DNA of 61,320 bases from Candidatus Neomarinimicrobiota bacterium (GTDB taxonomy: Bacteria; Fidelibacterota; Marinisomatia; Marinisomatales; S15-B10), in contig JAZGBI010000026.1 in NCBI GenBank assembly GCA_036476315.1, forward strand, positions 1-61,320. Reading direction: 5' to 3'. Positions 8,067 to 16,655 of the stretch are shown here, in pieces. Each line of letters starts with the position of its first letter. The stretch's first letter is position 1. The notes under the pieces are model-generated. The model was not told where the DNA came from and searched no databases. It saw nothing but the letters and a program-made list of their open reading frames with translations. A program made the translations under genes and the position numbers.

Positions 8067-8244
8067 TTCTCACCACCAAATCTACTGCAACGGAGAATAT
8101 GTTCACGACTGCGGCGTTACACTTGAAAAACGTACTCGACGTACTGTCTAGTAAGCCTCCGTGCTTTTTTCTGCGTTGGCCTTGTATTCATAAACATCTC
8201 CTCTCCCGACGCGTTGGGACTACGTTTATGGTGAGAAAAGCGGG
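8059..8244. mobile_element. MITE-like repeat, family D copy 1
   Basis: A 186-bp segment bounded by inverted ends, GCCCGCATTTCTCACCA (from 8059) and TGGTGAGAAAAGCGGG (8229-8244). A copy in opposite orientation at 43891-44069 matches along most of its length. It has no coding capacity. The right end touches the stop codon of the SDR gene at 8245 and the left end overlaps the first codons of the methyltransferase gene. Compared with copy 2, it carries a different stretch near 8204-8219 (TCCCGACGCGTTGGGA). Confidence 0.85.
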
Positions 8245-9036
8245 TTAGCGTATCTTGTAAAGCCAGGTAAACAAACTCACAAATGTTTCCGGGAAATAAC
8301 GGTAAAGGGCGTACATCAGTTTGACATCCCAGGCATCGAGGATAACAAACCGGCCCTTTTTCATTCCTTTGATGAGGGATCTCACCGCATCGACAACTTC
8401 CAGGATCTTGAATTTACCTGCCCAAGCACCATAGTCGTCCCAGTGGTCTCTCACGAGGGGCGTATCAACAAGAGAGGGACACAAAACCGATATTTTTATC
8501 CCGAAGGGTTTCAGTTCATGACGGAGAGAATCGGAAAAGCGAAGTAGGGCAGCCTTACTGGCCCCGTAGGAAACCCACCTGGGAAAGCCCAGAAGGGCGG
8601 AAACGGATGCCATATTGACGATGTAACCTTCTCCCTGTTCCTTCATCACGGGAACAACGAGTCTGCAGTAGCGGGTGGCGGCAAAATAGTGGACTTCCAT
8701 GTGCTGACGGATACGATCTTCAGACATATCTTCGAAATATGCCGGCCCCCCCACGCCGGCACAATTGACCATGATATCGACTCCTCCCAGCTCTTTCAAA
8801 GTGGAATCCACCACTCTCTCCACGTCCTCTTTCCGGCTGACGTCCCCTGGAACGATAATGACTGTTCCTCCGCCACCTCTCACCTCCCCGGCCACCTGTT
8901 CCAATCTGTCTTCCCTTCTGGCAGTTAGTACGATACTCACCTCAAGCCGCCCAAACTCCCGGGCAATACCCGCTCCGATTCCGCTGGAGGCCCCGGTGAT
9001 AATCGCCCGCTTTCCTTTGAACTGATACTTAGCCAT
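8245..9036 (-). CDS. Short-chain dehydrogenase/reductase (classical)
   Basis: This 263-residue classical SDR has TGASSGIG near residues 15-22 for NAD(P) binding, NCAGVGG for the beta-4 region, a catalytic Ser in MASVSALLGF, and Tyr/Lys in YGASK. The C-terminal 50 residues are hydrophobic and aromatic and end in a basic tail, as in SDRs bound to membranes or lipid substrates. The substrate cannot be deduced. The start is ATG at 9036; family A repeat DNA lies directly upstream and the stop touches the family D element. It is separated from neighbours by repeats, so it may be its own transcription unit. Confidence 0.85.
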   Translation of the reverse strand: MAKYQFKGKRAIITGASSGIGAGIAREFGRLEVSIVLTARREDRLEQVAGEVRGGGGTVIIVPGDVSRKEDVERVVDSTLKELGGVDIMVNCAGVGGPAYFEDMSEDRIRQHMEVHYFAATRYCRLVVPVMKEQGEGYIVNMASVSALLGFPRWVSYGASKAALLRFSDSLRHELKPFGIKISVLCPSLVDTPLVRDHWDDYGAWAGKFKILEVVDAVRSLIKGMKKGRFVILDAWDVKLMYALYRYFPETFVSLFTWLYKIR

Positions 9037-9069
9037 TCACCATTGATGAGTAATTATTAAATAGCCTTT

Positions 9070-9237
9070 TACTTACGCTAAGGCTGAGATTTAGGCTAAG
9101 GCTAAGGTTCAAACTAATGAATGAGAGCATTTCCAATGGATCATTTGGATGGTTCCTCAATCTTAGTTCTTGGAAATTCGACCAAAAGAGTCTTTGTCTT
9201 TCCCTTCCTTCGCCTTCGCCTAAGCCTTAGCCTCGGC
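9070..9237. repeat. Family A repeat copy 1, period-6 tandem arms
   Basis: The left arm (about 9075-9110) is a degenerate tandem array of GGCTAA hexamers. The right arm (about 9203-9237) is the complementary array (CTTCGC, CTAAGC, CTTAGC units). The core, about 9133-9207, closely matches 20706-20780 in copy 2. The right arm contains the stop codon of the GNAT gene (9227-9229). No protein is convincing in it. Confidence 0.8.
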
Positions 9238-9769
9238 ACCAGTCAGATCTCAGCAGTCCGTAAGAAAAATGGTCCACCCGCTCGACGCCTATCGTTAAGT
9301 AGCCGCGCTTGATTCCTTCCAGACCGAACCCGTTTTTTTCAAGCACCCGGCTCGACGCCTCATTCTTCACAGAACAGTCCGCCTCGATGCGCTCCGTATT
9401 GGATTCCGAGAATATCTTTTGAATCGCTTCATGAACAGCTGCAGTGGCATAACCACGACCCCAGAATTCTTCGGAAATGGTATAACCTATCCGTCCAATG
9501 TTGTGTTCGAGATCCAGTTTGTCAAAAGAAATAACCCCCGTCCTTTCCCCTGTTTTCACATCAATGACAACCCATTTATGTGCCCGGTGAATGGGATGGG
9601 AGAGGTCGGTCTCGGAATATCGCCCCAACTCTTCAAGCAGTTCTTCCGCAGTGCGTATCCTTAGCGGTTGATGTTCCCGGACTAGCGGTTGACTGAGAAG
9701 CCCCTCCCAGAAATCGAGGTCCGATTCCTCGATGGGCTTCAGAACGACAGGTGGTGTTCTATCACTCAT
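9227..9769 (-). CDS. GNAT family N-acetyltransferase (RimJ/RimL-like)
   Basis: This 180-residue protein fits the acetyltransferase_3 subgroup, which transfers acetyl from acetyl-CoA to protein N-termini or small amines. The acetyl-CoA loop is in EEFWGRGYATAA near 107-118, and VLEKNGFGLEG near 145-155 is the typical beta-6/7 signature. The ATG overlaps the HAD gene's stop (ATGA at 9766-9769). Its final codons and TAA stop lie within the right arm of a family A repeat, so the original C-terminus may have been altered by a few residues. The substrate is unknown. Confidence 0.82.
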   Translation of the reverse strand: MSDRTPPVVLKPIEESDLDFWEGLLSQPLVREHQPLRIRTAEELLEELGRYSETDLSHPIHRAHKWVVIDVKTGERTGVISFDKLDLEHNIGRIGYTISEEFWGRGYATAAVHEAIQKIFSESNTERIEADCSVKNEASSRVLEKNGFGLEGIKRGYLTIGVERVDHFSYGLLRSDWCRG

Positions 9770-10422
9770 TGTTGCCTGAGACCCAGGTGGCGAATGAAAT
9801 CATCATTGATTTCATCCAGTGAATTGATCACAGTATCTGCCTCCTCCAGTTCGTTTCTCGAGAAAGAACTTGCGAGGGCAACACAGATCGCGCCCGATCT
9901 CCTGGCTGATTCAATGCCGTGAACGGAATCCTCAACCACTACCACTTCCTCTGGGATTACCTGAAGCCGCTCCATCATCGTGAGATATGGCTCGGGATGA
10001 GGTTTGCCGTTCAAGATATCATCGGCACAGATGATCTCGTCAAAAATGTCTTTGATGGGTAGAACCCTGCTTATCTGACGGAAAAACCGTTTGGTCGTCG
10101 ACGTGACAAGGCCTAGCAAATAATGCCCTGTCAGGCGATCTGCCAAAGCTGTAAATCCAGGCATAAACTCAAGATCGCTTACAAAAAGTTTTACCAGAAG
10201 TCGCCGACTCTCCGTGACCACCTCTGCCCGATTCCAATTTGGCTTGTATCTTTTCTCCACCCGGTCATAAAACTCTGCTTCGGTGGTCCCCTTCAGATCC
10301 TTCTGATCTTTATGGGGTATGGATATACCATACTGTTTGAACAGCAGTTTCTCCACCTTTTCATACAGGGGCTCGGAGTCGATCACAACACCATCCATAT
10401 CGAACAAAATGGCCCTGATCAC
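9766..10422 (-). CDS. HAD-superfamily hydrolase, beta-phosphoglucomutase-like
   Basis: HAD motif I is FDMDGVVIDSEP at residues 7-18, with the nucleophile Asp8 and acid/base Asp10. Motif II is LVTSTTK, the motif III lysine lies in the NGKPHPEPY segment, and motif IV is VVVEDSVHG. A helical cap between motifs I and II is typical of sugar-phosphate phosphatases or phosphoglucomutases (218 residues, usual length). The GTG start overlaps the upstream gene's stop as GTGA at 10419-10422. It is part of the S9 peptidase/START/HAD/GNAT unit. The exact substrate is unknown. Confidence 0.85.
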   Translation of the reverse strand: MIRAILFDMDGVVIDSEPLYEKVEKLLFKQYGISIPHKDQKDLKGTTEAEFYDRVEKRYKPNWNRAEVVTESRRLLVKLFVSDLEFMPGFTALADRLTGHYLLGLVTSTTKRFFRQISRVLPIKDIFDEIICADDILNGKPHPEPYLTMMERLQVIPEEVVVVEDSVHGIESARRSGAICVALASSFSRNELEEADTVINSLDEINDDFIRHLGLRQQ

Positions 10423-11102
10423 TTTTTCTCTCTCCGAATGGCTTCCTCAATCATGCCCCGAACCATCCTGGGAGCGGTAACGCGATTCGCCCTGGCCATG
10501 AGAAAATCCGGAACCCGTCCCGCGGGATCGATTAACAGACGGTACGATACTTCAATACCCCCCTCAGGCAGTCGTTGAATCTCCCAACCCCCCACATTTT
10601 CTCCCACATAGACGGGCGTTCCGTGGACTGCATCCATGGAGTCCAGAAAAGACCGGTTCTCTGAATTCCTGGGCACGAGAGTCCATTCATAACGGATACT
10701 GCCATCTGAGGAGTCTCCTTTTCGCGACATTCGATAGACGTAGTGCCGGTCCGAAATGAGAGGAAGATCAAGGAGGTGATAGCCCTCGATAACTTTCGGA
10801 TCGCGCTTCAGGAGATCCGATCTTTCAAGATAGACATCCTCAAGAAACCGAGTATAGTTTGCCACATCTTCAATGGCGGACGCCATGGCACCGGATGAAA
10901 CCGGCGCCGTTTTCTTCACCATAATGGCAGGAATTCCAAAATTCTCAACCTCCTTATTGAATACCCGCATATCCCCGTGGGTGAATGCGACTTCCGTCCA
11001 ACCGGACTCTCTGTACAATTCGGCAAGAATCTCTGAAGAGGATTGACCCACGACCCACAGCGAGGGTGACAGGAGAAAGATTAACCAAAACGTCCGGACC
11101 AT
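10419..11102 (-). CDS. Secreted START/SRPBCC-like lipid-binding domain protein
   Basis: The first 20 residues form a signal peptide ending in VVGQ. The remaining roughly 205 residues look like a START-type fold: long N-terminal helices, a run of beta-strands with RYEWTLVPRN and a GGWEIQRLPEGG hairpin, and a long C-terminal helix. START domains bind lipids or other hydrophobic ligands in a closed groove. It is probably periplasmic or cell-surface. It lies 6 bases after the S9 peptidase stop and overlaps the HAD gene, so it is co-transcribed with them. The ligand is unknown; the fold call rests on overall pattern. Confidence 0.65.
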   Translation of the reverse strand: MVRTFWLIFLLSPSLWVVGQSSSEILAELYRESGWTEVAFTHGDMRVFNKEVENFGIPAIMVKKTAPVSSGAMASAIEDVANYTRFLEDVYLERSDLLKRDPKVIEGYHLLDLPLISDRHYVYRMSRKGDSSDGSIRYEWTLVPRNSENRSFLDSMDAVHGTPVYVGENVGGWEIQRLPEGGIEVSYRLLIDPAGRVPDFLMARANRVTAPRMVRGMIEEAIRREKK

Positions 11103-11108
11103 GGATGG

Positions 11109-13082
11109 CTATTTGAGGTACCGGTCAAACCAATCCAGCATGAACTTCAGCCGGACTTCCCTCCGGTCAGGTCGCCCGTGGCGGGAGAGACCGTGGGGCT
11201 CCTCAGGGAAGCGGACGTACTCCACATCCCGCTTCAAGAATTTCAGGGCCATGAACATCTGATCATCCTGCTCAACATTGCAGCGCCAATCGTCTTCACT
11301 GTGGATAATTAGAAGAGGTGTTTCGCACCGTTTGATGTAGGTGATAGGCGACCATTTCGCATAAAGTTCGGGATCATCCCAGGGCGTTGACTTGAATTCC
11401 CAGTCCATATCAAAACCAAAATCCGAGGAGCCGAACATGCTGCTCAAGTTTGAGACGCTTCTCTGGGTGACTGCCGCGGCGAACCGGTTCGTATGGGTCA
11501 CCACCCAGTTTGTCATGTATCCACCATAACTGCCTCCCGTAACTCCCATCCGTTTTTCGTCCAGATATCCCAGAGATTGGGCATAGTCCACCGCCGCCAT
11601 TAGGTCCTTCATGGCAGGTTCGGCCCATTTCCCCGTAATGGCATCGGCAAATTTTTCACCGTATCCCTGGCTTCCTCTCGGATTCGTGTACATGACCACA
11701 TATCCGTGAGCGGCCAGAACCTGCATTTCATGAAAGAATAGTCTCCCGTACTGACACCGCGGTCCACCATGGATTTGCAGGATAAAGGGATATTTCTTCT
11801 TAACTTCCGGCGGCCTGAGGATCCAGCCTTGCAGGTCGGTCCGGCCGCTCTTGAACCAGATCTCCTCGGGGAGATTGAATTCCCGGGCGTTCAAAAAGAC
11901 CTGGTTCAGGTGGGTCACCTGCTTCAGCTTCCCTGTCTTCATATTCAAGAAATAAACCTCATCGGGACTTTCTTCCTGCCCGCCGTGGATAGCAACGGTT
12001 TTTCCATCTCGATCCAATGAGAAAGTAATCACTACCATTTCGTGGATAATACTTTCAATTTCTCCCGTCTCTGCATGTACACGATAGAGCGGTGATCCCC
12101 CTTCAGAAGAAGCCGTAAAAAATATCCACTGCCCCGACCCGTCCCACACCGGCGAGGTGATCAGAAAACTGGGGGTCAGGTCCCCCAGCGTAATAGAATA
12201 TGCCGTCCTGTCCAGTGCACCGGTTAAGTTCTTATAGTTCTTCCCGTTGACCCCCACCGTCCTGACGGTGTAATTGACAACGCCCCAACCCTCGTACGGC
12301 CGTGTATGTCCCAGGAAGGCCAGAGATTTGCCGTCGGGCGAAAAAGAGATTCCCTCCTTCGGTCCAGCGGGTGTCCGTATTTTCCGGATATTTCCCCCTT
12401 TCGCAGGGATAACAAACAGGTCGTCCTCCTCGAGACGGTATTGCCAATCTTTCTTCCGGTTCGAAATAAAGGCGATTCGCTTTCCATCGGGGGACCAGTT
12501 GAAGAACGTGTCATTCCAATCCCCCTTTACCACCTGGCGAGCCGCGCCGGTTCGGGCGTTGGCTGTCCAAACGTGAGTGAATTCGCTGTCAAGAAAACCT
12601 TCTCCGTCGAGGCGATACCAGATGTTCCGGATATGTCGATAAGCGGGAACTTCTGGTTTTCCCGATTCGTCAAATGTTACTTCCTTCCCAAGAGGGTGAA
12701 AGAGAAAACCGACAGTTTTTCCGTCAAAGGACCATTTCAATTGGTTGATTTTGCCCCGTGGCAGTCTGGTCAGTTTTTTCGCCTCGCCTCCCTCCATGGG
12801 GAGAAGCCAGATTTGACTCGATTCTTCCTTTTTCGACACAAAGGCGACGGTCTTCCCATCCGGTGACCACCTGGGAGCAAGGTTATTCTTCTTACCAGAT
12901 GTCAGGTACCTCACGCGACCTCCCTTCGTGGGCACAGCTGCCAGATTCGTGTAATATTTCTTATCCTTCTTATGTATCGTTTCCACGACAAAAACAATCT
13001 GTTCGCCATCGGGTGAAATCTGTGGATCGTTGACCAGCTTGAAGCGGTAGAGGTCGGAAATTTGAATGGGTCTTTTCTTCAT
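11109..13082 (-). CDS. S9 family serine peptidase (acylaminoacyl-peptidase type)
   Basis: A 657-residue prolyl-oligopeptidase family enzyme. The N-terminal two thirds are beta-propeller repeats of the PD40 kind, with several WSPDGK- and FSPDGK-type blades. The alpha/beta hydrolase domain (about 410-657) carries Ser518 in GGSYGG, Asp598 in HSEDDWR and His630 in EPHGLS, the complete triad. Such enzymes cut short peptides or remove acylated N-terminal residues. No signal peptide is evident, so it is probably cytoplasmic. It is the first gene of a four-gene minus-strand unit. Family and catalytic competence are firm; the natural substrate is not known. Confidence 0.93.
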   Translation of the reverse strand: MKKRPIQISDLYRFKLVNDPQISPDGEQIVFVVETIHKKDKKYYTNLAAVPTKGGRVRYLTSGKKNNLAPRWSPDGKTVAFVSKKEESSQIWLLPMEGGEAKKLTRLPRGKINQLKWSFDGKTVGFLFHPLGKEVTFDESGKPEVPAYRHIRNIWYRLDGEGFLDSEFTHVWTANARTGAARQVVKGDWNDTFFNWSPDGKRIAFISNRKKDWQYRLEEDDLFVIPAKGGNIRKIRTPAGPKEGISFSPDGKSLAFLGHTRPYEGWGVVNYTVRTVGVNGKNYKNLTGALDRTAYSITLGDLTPSFLITSPVWDGSGQWIFFTASSEGGSPLYRVHAETGEIESIIHEMVVITFSLDRDGKTVAIHGGQEESPDEVYFLNMKTGKLKQVTHLNQVFLNAREFNLPEEIWFKSGRTDLQGWILRPPEVKKKYPFILQIHGGPRCQYGRLFFHEMQVLAAHGYVVMYTNPRGSQGYGEKFADAITGKWAEPAMKDLMAAVDYAQSLGYLDEKRMGVTGGSYGGYMTNWVVTHTNRFAAAVTQRSVSNLSSMFGSSDFGFDMDWEFKSTPWDDPELYAKWSPITYIKRCETPLLIIHSEDDWRCNVEQDDQMFMALKFLKRDVEYVRFPEEPHGLSRHGRPDRREVRLKFMLDWFDRYLK

Positions 13083-13111
13083 TGTCTTACCTCAATCGTG
13101 CTTGAGTCCCT

Positions 13112-13873
13112 CTAGTTCAGTGGAAAGACTACCCTTAACACAAACACGTTTTGTCCACCGGATTCCACGGAGGCAGCCGGGAGGTCCTGCTCGCTCCAGA
13201 ACGCCACCCCGAACCCCTTCCCGATAGCGGTCCCCAGGGCCGCGCCCCCGATGACATCGGTCAGCCAGTGCTTGTTGTCGTGGATTCGTTGTACCCCAAC
13301 AAGTCCAGCCACCAGGTAAAAAGGGACGCCAACCCTCCAGCCGTAGAGTCCGTGCAGGGTGGATGCCAAGGCGAAAGTTCCCGACGTATGGCCGGAGGGA
13401 AATGATGTGGGGCTGCTCCCATTCGGCCGGTGACGCCGCGTTGCCCATTTTACTGTTTCAGTTAAGGTAGCAGTAACTATGAGAGATGTCCATAAATACT
13501 TTAGCTTACTCAGACCTTGTTTCATGCTCTCCCCCCTGAGGTAGGATGTCATTCCAACACCCAGCAGGGCCAGGGGATAGGCTTGTCTTCCACCGTAAAT
13601 ATTCAAAGCACGCGAAAGCTGCTTGGGTAATAGACCTTCTTTTTGGCTGTATTTCTGCATGGATCGGTCGTATTGTTGCAAGAACAGAATAGAAACAGCT
13701 GCAGTTTCTATAATGATTTGATTCCCCCTGTCAACTGCCGCATGGCGTATACCGATCGCAAGATAGTCGAGATAATTGCTCGGACCGTCATCAGGGGAAA
13801 CTCGGGTCTCCTGGGCAACAAGACAAGAGCAGAGAAAAGAGACGACATAGGCGCTCTTTACGTATTGAATCAT
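13112..13873 (-). CDS. PAP2 superfamily phosphatase, copy 1
   Basis: This 253-residue membrane protein carries the three PAP2 motifs: KWATRRHRP (KX6RP), FPSGHTSG (PSGH) and QRIHDNKHWLTD (RX5HX3D). It therefore has all catalytic residues for dephosphorylating lipid phosphates such as phosphatidic acid or undecaprenyl pyrophosphate. An N-terminal signal-like segment and several membrane helices surround the motifs. A close paralogue lies at 16656-17465, on the far side of two outer-membrane protein genes. The ATG at 13873 is the natural start. It is divergent from the gene at 14043, across a 169-bp gap without a clear promoter. The substrate is undetermined. Confidence 0.87.
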   Translation of the reverse strand: MIQYVKSAYVVSFLCSCLVAQETRVSPDDGPSNYLDYLAIGIRHAAVDRGNQIIIETAAVSILFLQQYDRSMQKYSQKEGLLPKQLSRALNIYGGRQAYPLALLGVGMTSYLRGESMKQGLSKLKYLWTSLIVTATLTETVKWATRRHRPNGSSPTSFPSGHTSGTFALASTLHGLYGWRVGVPFYLVAGLVGVQRIHDNKHWLTDVIGGAALGTAIGKGFGVAFWSEQDLPAASVESGGQNVFVLRVVFPLN

Positions 13874-14042
13874 CCCATGGAATCCCAGATTTGTTCAGTC
13901 ATCAAATGAAATAGACCCTTCACAAATTAATATATAAGTGAGACTGAAATTAATGATGGGAAATTACCAAAATGCAACGAACATTTCCTACTTCTCCGTC
14001 TACTTTCATGATGACGAGCCGCAGATCTATCGCTGTTGACTA

Positions 14043-14639
14043 ATGAACAAATCGCCTCCATCTGGAGTTATTGTTGCTCTATCGTTCATCATCGCCAACT
14101 TGGGATTTAGTTATGCTCTCAACAAATCGGAGGCTTTTCAAACTTTGGAGCTGGGCCTTACTGTTGACAAGAATGTCAATCGCAGTACGTTCCACGATTT
14201 CTGGAAACCTGATCTAGGTATCGAAACATTTGTAAAGACGCCATTTTATCAGGGTGACGTAGAGATAGGTTTTCAATTTATTTCATACATGGCGAAAGCC
14301 AATCGAATTCCGGACTACAAAAGCGTATATATTTATCTCGGATACGGTAAAGAATGGAGGCTACCATCACGAGTATACTGGTTCAACGGTTTCAAGATTG
14401 GAAACTACCTGATGATCTTTGAAGGTGGAAAATTGGGTGATCCCTCAAAAACTGAAAGTGAATTCAGTGCGGATCTGGTGTCTCGCATGAGTTACCCAAT
14501 CCATAAGACATTGCGAATCAGTGTCTCTACTTCCTACATGATTATTTATACGCACAAGCGTATTGAGTTCGCATTCATCTCGGTTGGCACAAGCTACTCA
14601 ATCAAGACACCCAAATGGATTCGCGATTTTCTGAACTGA
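14043..14639 (+). CDS. Predicted outer-membrane beta-barrel protein, unknown function
   Basis: A 198-residue protein with an N-terminal signal peptide (about 1-26). The body is rich in alternating aromatic and polar strands (VYIYLGYG, YWFNGFKIGNYL, FAFISVGTSY), the look of a small beta-barrel. I do not recognise a named family. Its last 25 bases overlap the start of the TonB-receptor-like gene, so the two are translationally coupled. The G+C content is visibly lower than the flanking housekeeping genes, as for the next gene. A porin-like or accessory role for the receptor is only a guess. Confidence 0.6.
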   Translation: MNKSPPSGVIVALSFIIANLGFSYALNKSEAFQTLELGLTVDKNVNRSTFHDFWKPDLGIETFVKTPFYQGDVEIGFQFISYMAKANRIPDYKSVYIYLGYGKEWRLPSRVYWFNGFKIGNYLMIFEGGKLGDPSKTESEFSADLVSRMSYPIHKTLRISVSTSYMIIYTHKRIEFAFISVGTSYSIKTPKWIRDFLN

Positions 14640-16600
14640 AGAAGTCCATTCCGTTTCTGCTGCTTTGGTCAATCGCCGTTAGCCAGTCTTACTATCACAA
14701 AGAGCCCGACAAATACATCGGACGTCAAATAATCACATGGCAGACGATTCGAAATGCCGGTCTGATGAGGTTGAGTGACATTTTGTTCCTAGCAAAGGAT
14801 TGGAATAGTTATACCATCGATGGGTTCACATATTACGCCACTGCAAATGGGCTATCCACCTTCCAAAGACAAACGTGGATCGTTATGTTGGATGGACACC
14901 GATTGGATTTCAATGTCTTTGATACAAAGAATCTGAACATGCTTCCCGTATCCCTAAACCAGATAGACTATGTGGAAATTATAAGCATACCTCAGGTTCA
15001 CGAGGGAGAATTTACCGAGAAAGGATTACTTCATTTCCACACAAAGAAACCGAAATCCGGCCTTTCCTTTCGAACCCATTTCGCCGCGGGAAATGAAACA
15101 GGGGATTCAGGACCTTATCGCTACACCGAATTTGTAACACCAAACATTGATAAAATAGGGCCCGATTTTTCTTTCACCACTGCCTTTGGCGGCAAACACT
15201 TTTATGCCATTGCCAATTTCCCCTTCCTAGAACATTTTGCTACTGATCCCAATATTGTACAAAGAAATAGAGGTATTTCGGCAGGACAGTACCCAGAATT
15301 GGAGGTGATGGCACCTTCCCTAAGGGTAGGTTTTAGCCATGAAAAGACAAATCTTGAATTGTTTGCCGCTAATTCCTGCTCTGAGGATTACTTATTCTTC
15401 AAACCTTTGGGGCGTGAAATTCCTGTCAAAAACTTTTTTGCTCATAGAGCTGTAAGAGGCTCTCTTACAATCGGTGAGAATTCAAATGTTCATTATTACC
15501 TAAAATACTCAATAAACCAATTGGAGAGGCGAAAGAATTCGCTCGACCTTGATTTCAACTGGAGATTGAACAACATTTATACAAACGTTGAAGGCAACTA
15601 TACTCGTTCATTTTACCGCGCCAAGCTAGGGGCTGGAATAGACCGGTTCTGGCGGAATTCTGGACAAGCAGAGGATAAGAACTCGATTCAAACTGCAAAA
15701 CTATATACCCAATTCAACTTTCCTTTTTTTGATAATATGCACCAGAGCATTGGTGCACTCGCAGTTTTCAGTGAAGACGAAATCGCTATTAAATCGCTGA
15801 TATCTAACGTTTGGAGAATCAACATGAATGAAACTCTACAATCGGTATTATCGTTTTCGCAAAGACTCTATCAAGAGGACAGTAGTGTGTGGTACTGGAC
15901 GGAAAATGGTTACACCTTTCTGCCAGAAATTGGGGTCAGATATCATTCCCCAGACAGGATCAGGAAGAACAATCAAGCGACTAGTGACATAATTTGGAAA
16001 CACCGTTTCAACGAGGGTTCATCGGTCGAAACTTCAGGTTCATTTCGAGTTTTTCATAATTTGTACGTGGAACAACAAGAATTTCATCTCAATGCGGAGG
16101 ACAATTCTTTTTTCTCAGTTCTACCCATACAAATCCTGACAGGCCTTACCGGCAAAGTTTTTCGAGGCCAAATCACAATTGACTCCAATTTCATTCCCAG
16201 TATGGCAAACCGGTTGTCCTATAACTATCAGACAGATTTTGACAGTGATGATGGTTTTAGATCCGTATGGTGGACCCTTCCTAAGCACAATTTCAGATAT
16301 TCGGTTACTTATACCCCAGTCGAAGGTTTTACAGTGTGGGCACACTTCAACTATTCTTCATCTTCGAAGTGGGTTGACTATCAGGAGATTGATGCAGAAT
16401 CAAACGGAAAATATTCTTCAACTATCAATGGCATAAACACGCTAGACATGGCCGTCCAAAAACAGTTGTGGAGTAAGAAACTGGAAACGACTTTGATAGT
16501 TCGAAATATCCTTAATAAAGAGAATAAATATCACCCGATTGGAGCCTCATTCAATCTAAGCTTTCATATTCAAATACGTCTTCTTCTTGATTCGGTATAA
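14615..16600 (+). CDS. TonB-dependent receptor-like outer-membrane protein
   Basis: A 661-residue protein with a short signal peptide ending near SQSYY (about residue 27). Residues 38-150 resemble a receptor plug domain: WIVMLDGHRLD, then the IDYVEIISIPQ strand that typically precedes the barrel. The rest is a long array of amphipathic beta-strands. No clear TonB box is visible after the signal peptide and the plug is short, so energy coupling is uncertain. Such proteins import siderophores, cobalamin, glycans or peptides. The ATG at 14615 overlaps the upstream gene. It stands between two PAP2 paralogues in an A+T-richer cassette. The ligand is unknown. Confidence 0.7.
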   Translation: MDSRFSELKKSIPFLLLWSIAVSQSYYHKEPDKYIGRQIITWQTIRNAGLMRLSDILFLAKDWNSYTIDGFTYYATANGLSTFQRQTWIVMLDGHRLDFNVFDTKNLNMLPVSLNQIDYVEIISIPQVHEGEFTEKGLLHFHTKKPKSGLSFRTHFAAGNETGDSGPYRYTEFVTPNIDKIGPDFSFTTAFGGKHFYAIANFPFLEHFATDPNIVQRNRGISAGQYPELEVMAPSLRVGFSHEKTNLELFAANSCSEDYLFFKPLGREIPVKNFFAHRAVRGSLTIGENSNVHYYLKYSINQLERRKNSLDLDFNWRLNNIYTNVEGNYTRSFYRAKLGAGIDRFWRNSGQAEDKNSIQTAKLYTQFNFPFFDNMHQSIGALAVFSEDEIAIKSLISNVWRINMNETLQSVLSFSQRLYQEDSSVWYWTENGYTFLPEIGVRYHSPDRIRKNNQATSDIIWKHRFNEGSSVETSGSFRVFHNLYVEQQEFHLNAEDNSFFSVLPIQILTGLTGKVFRGQITIDSNFIPSMANRLSYNYQTDFDSDDGFRSVWWTLPKHNFRYSVTYTPVEGFTVWAHFNYSSSSKWVDYQEIDAESNGKYSSTINGINTLDMAVQKQLWSKKLETTLIVRNILNKENKYHPIGASFNLSFHIQIRLLLDSV

Positions 16601-16655
16601 ACCTTTGGTTCAGTGGTCAACGAGAGTTCTCTAGGTAAATCTCCAACTTTGAGTT

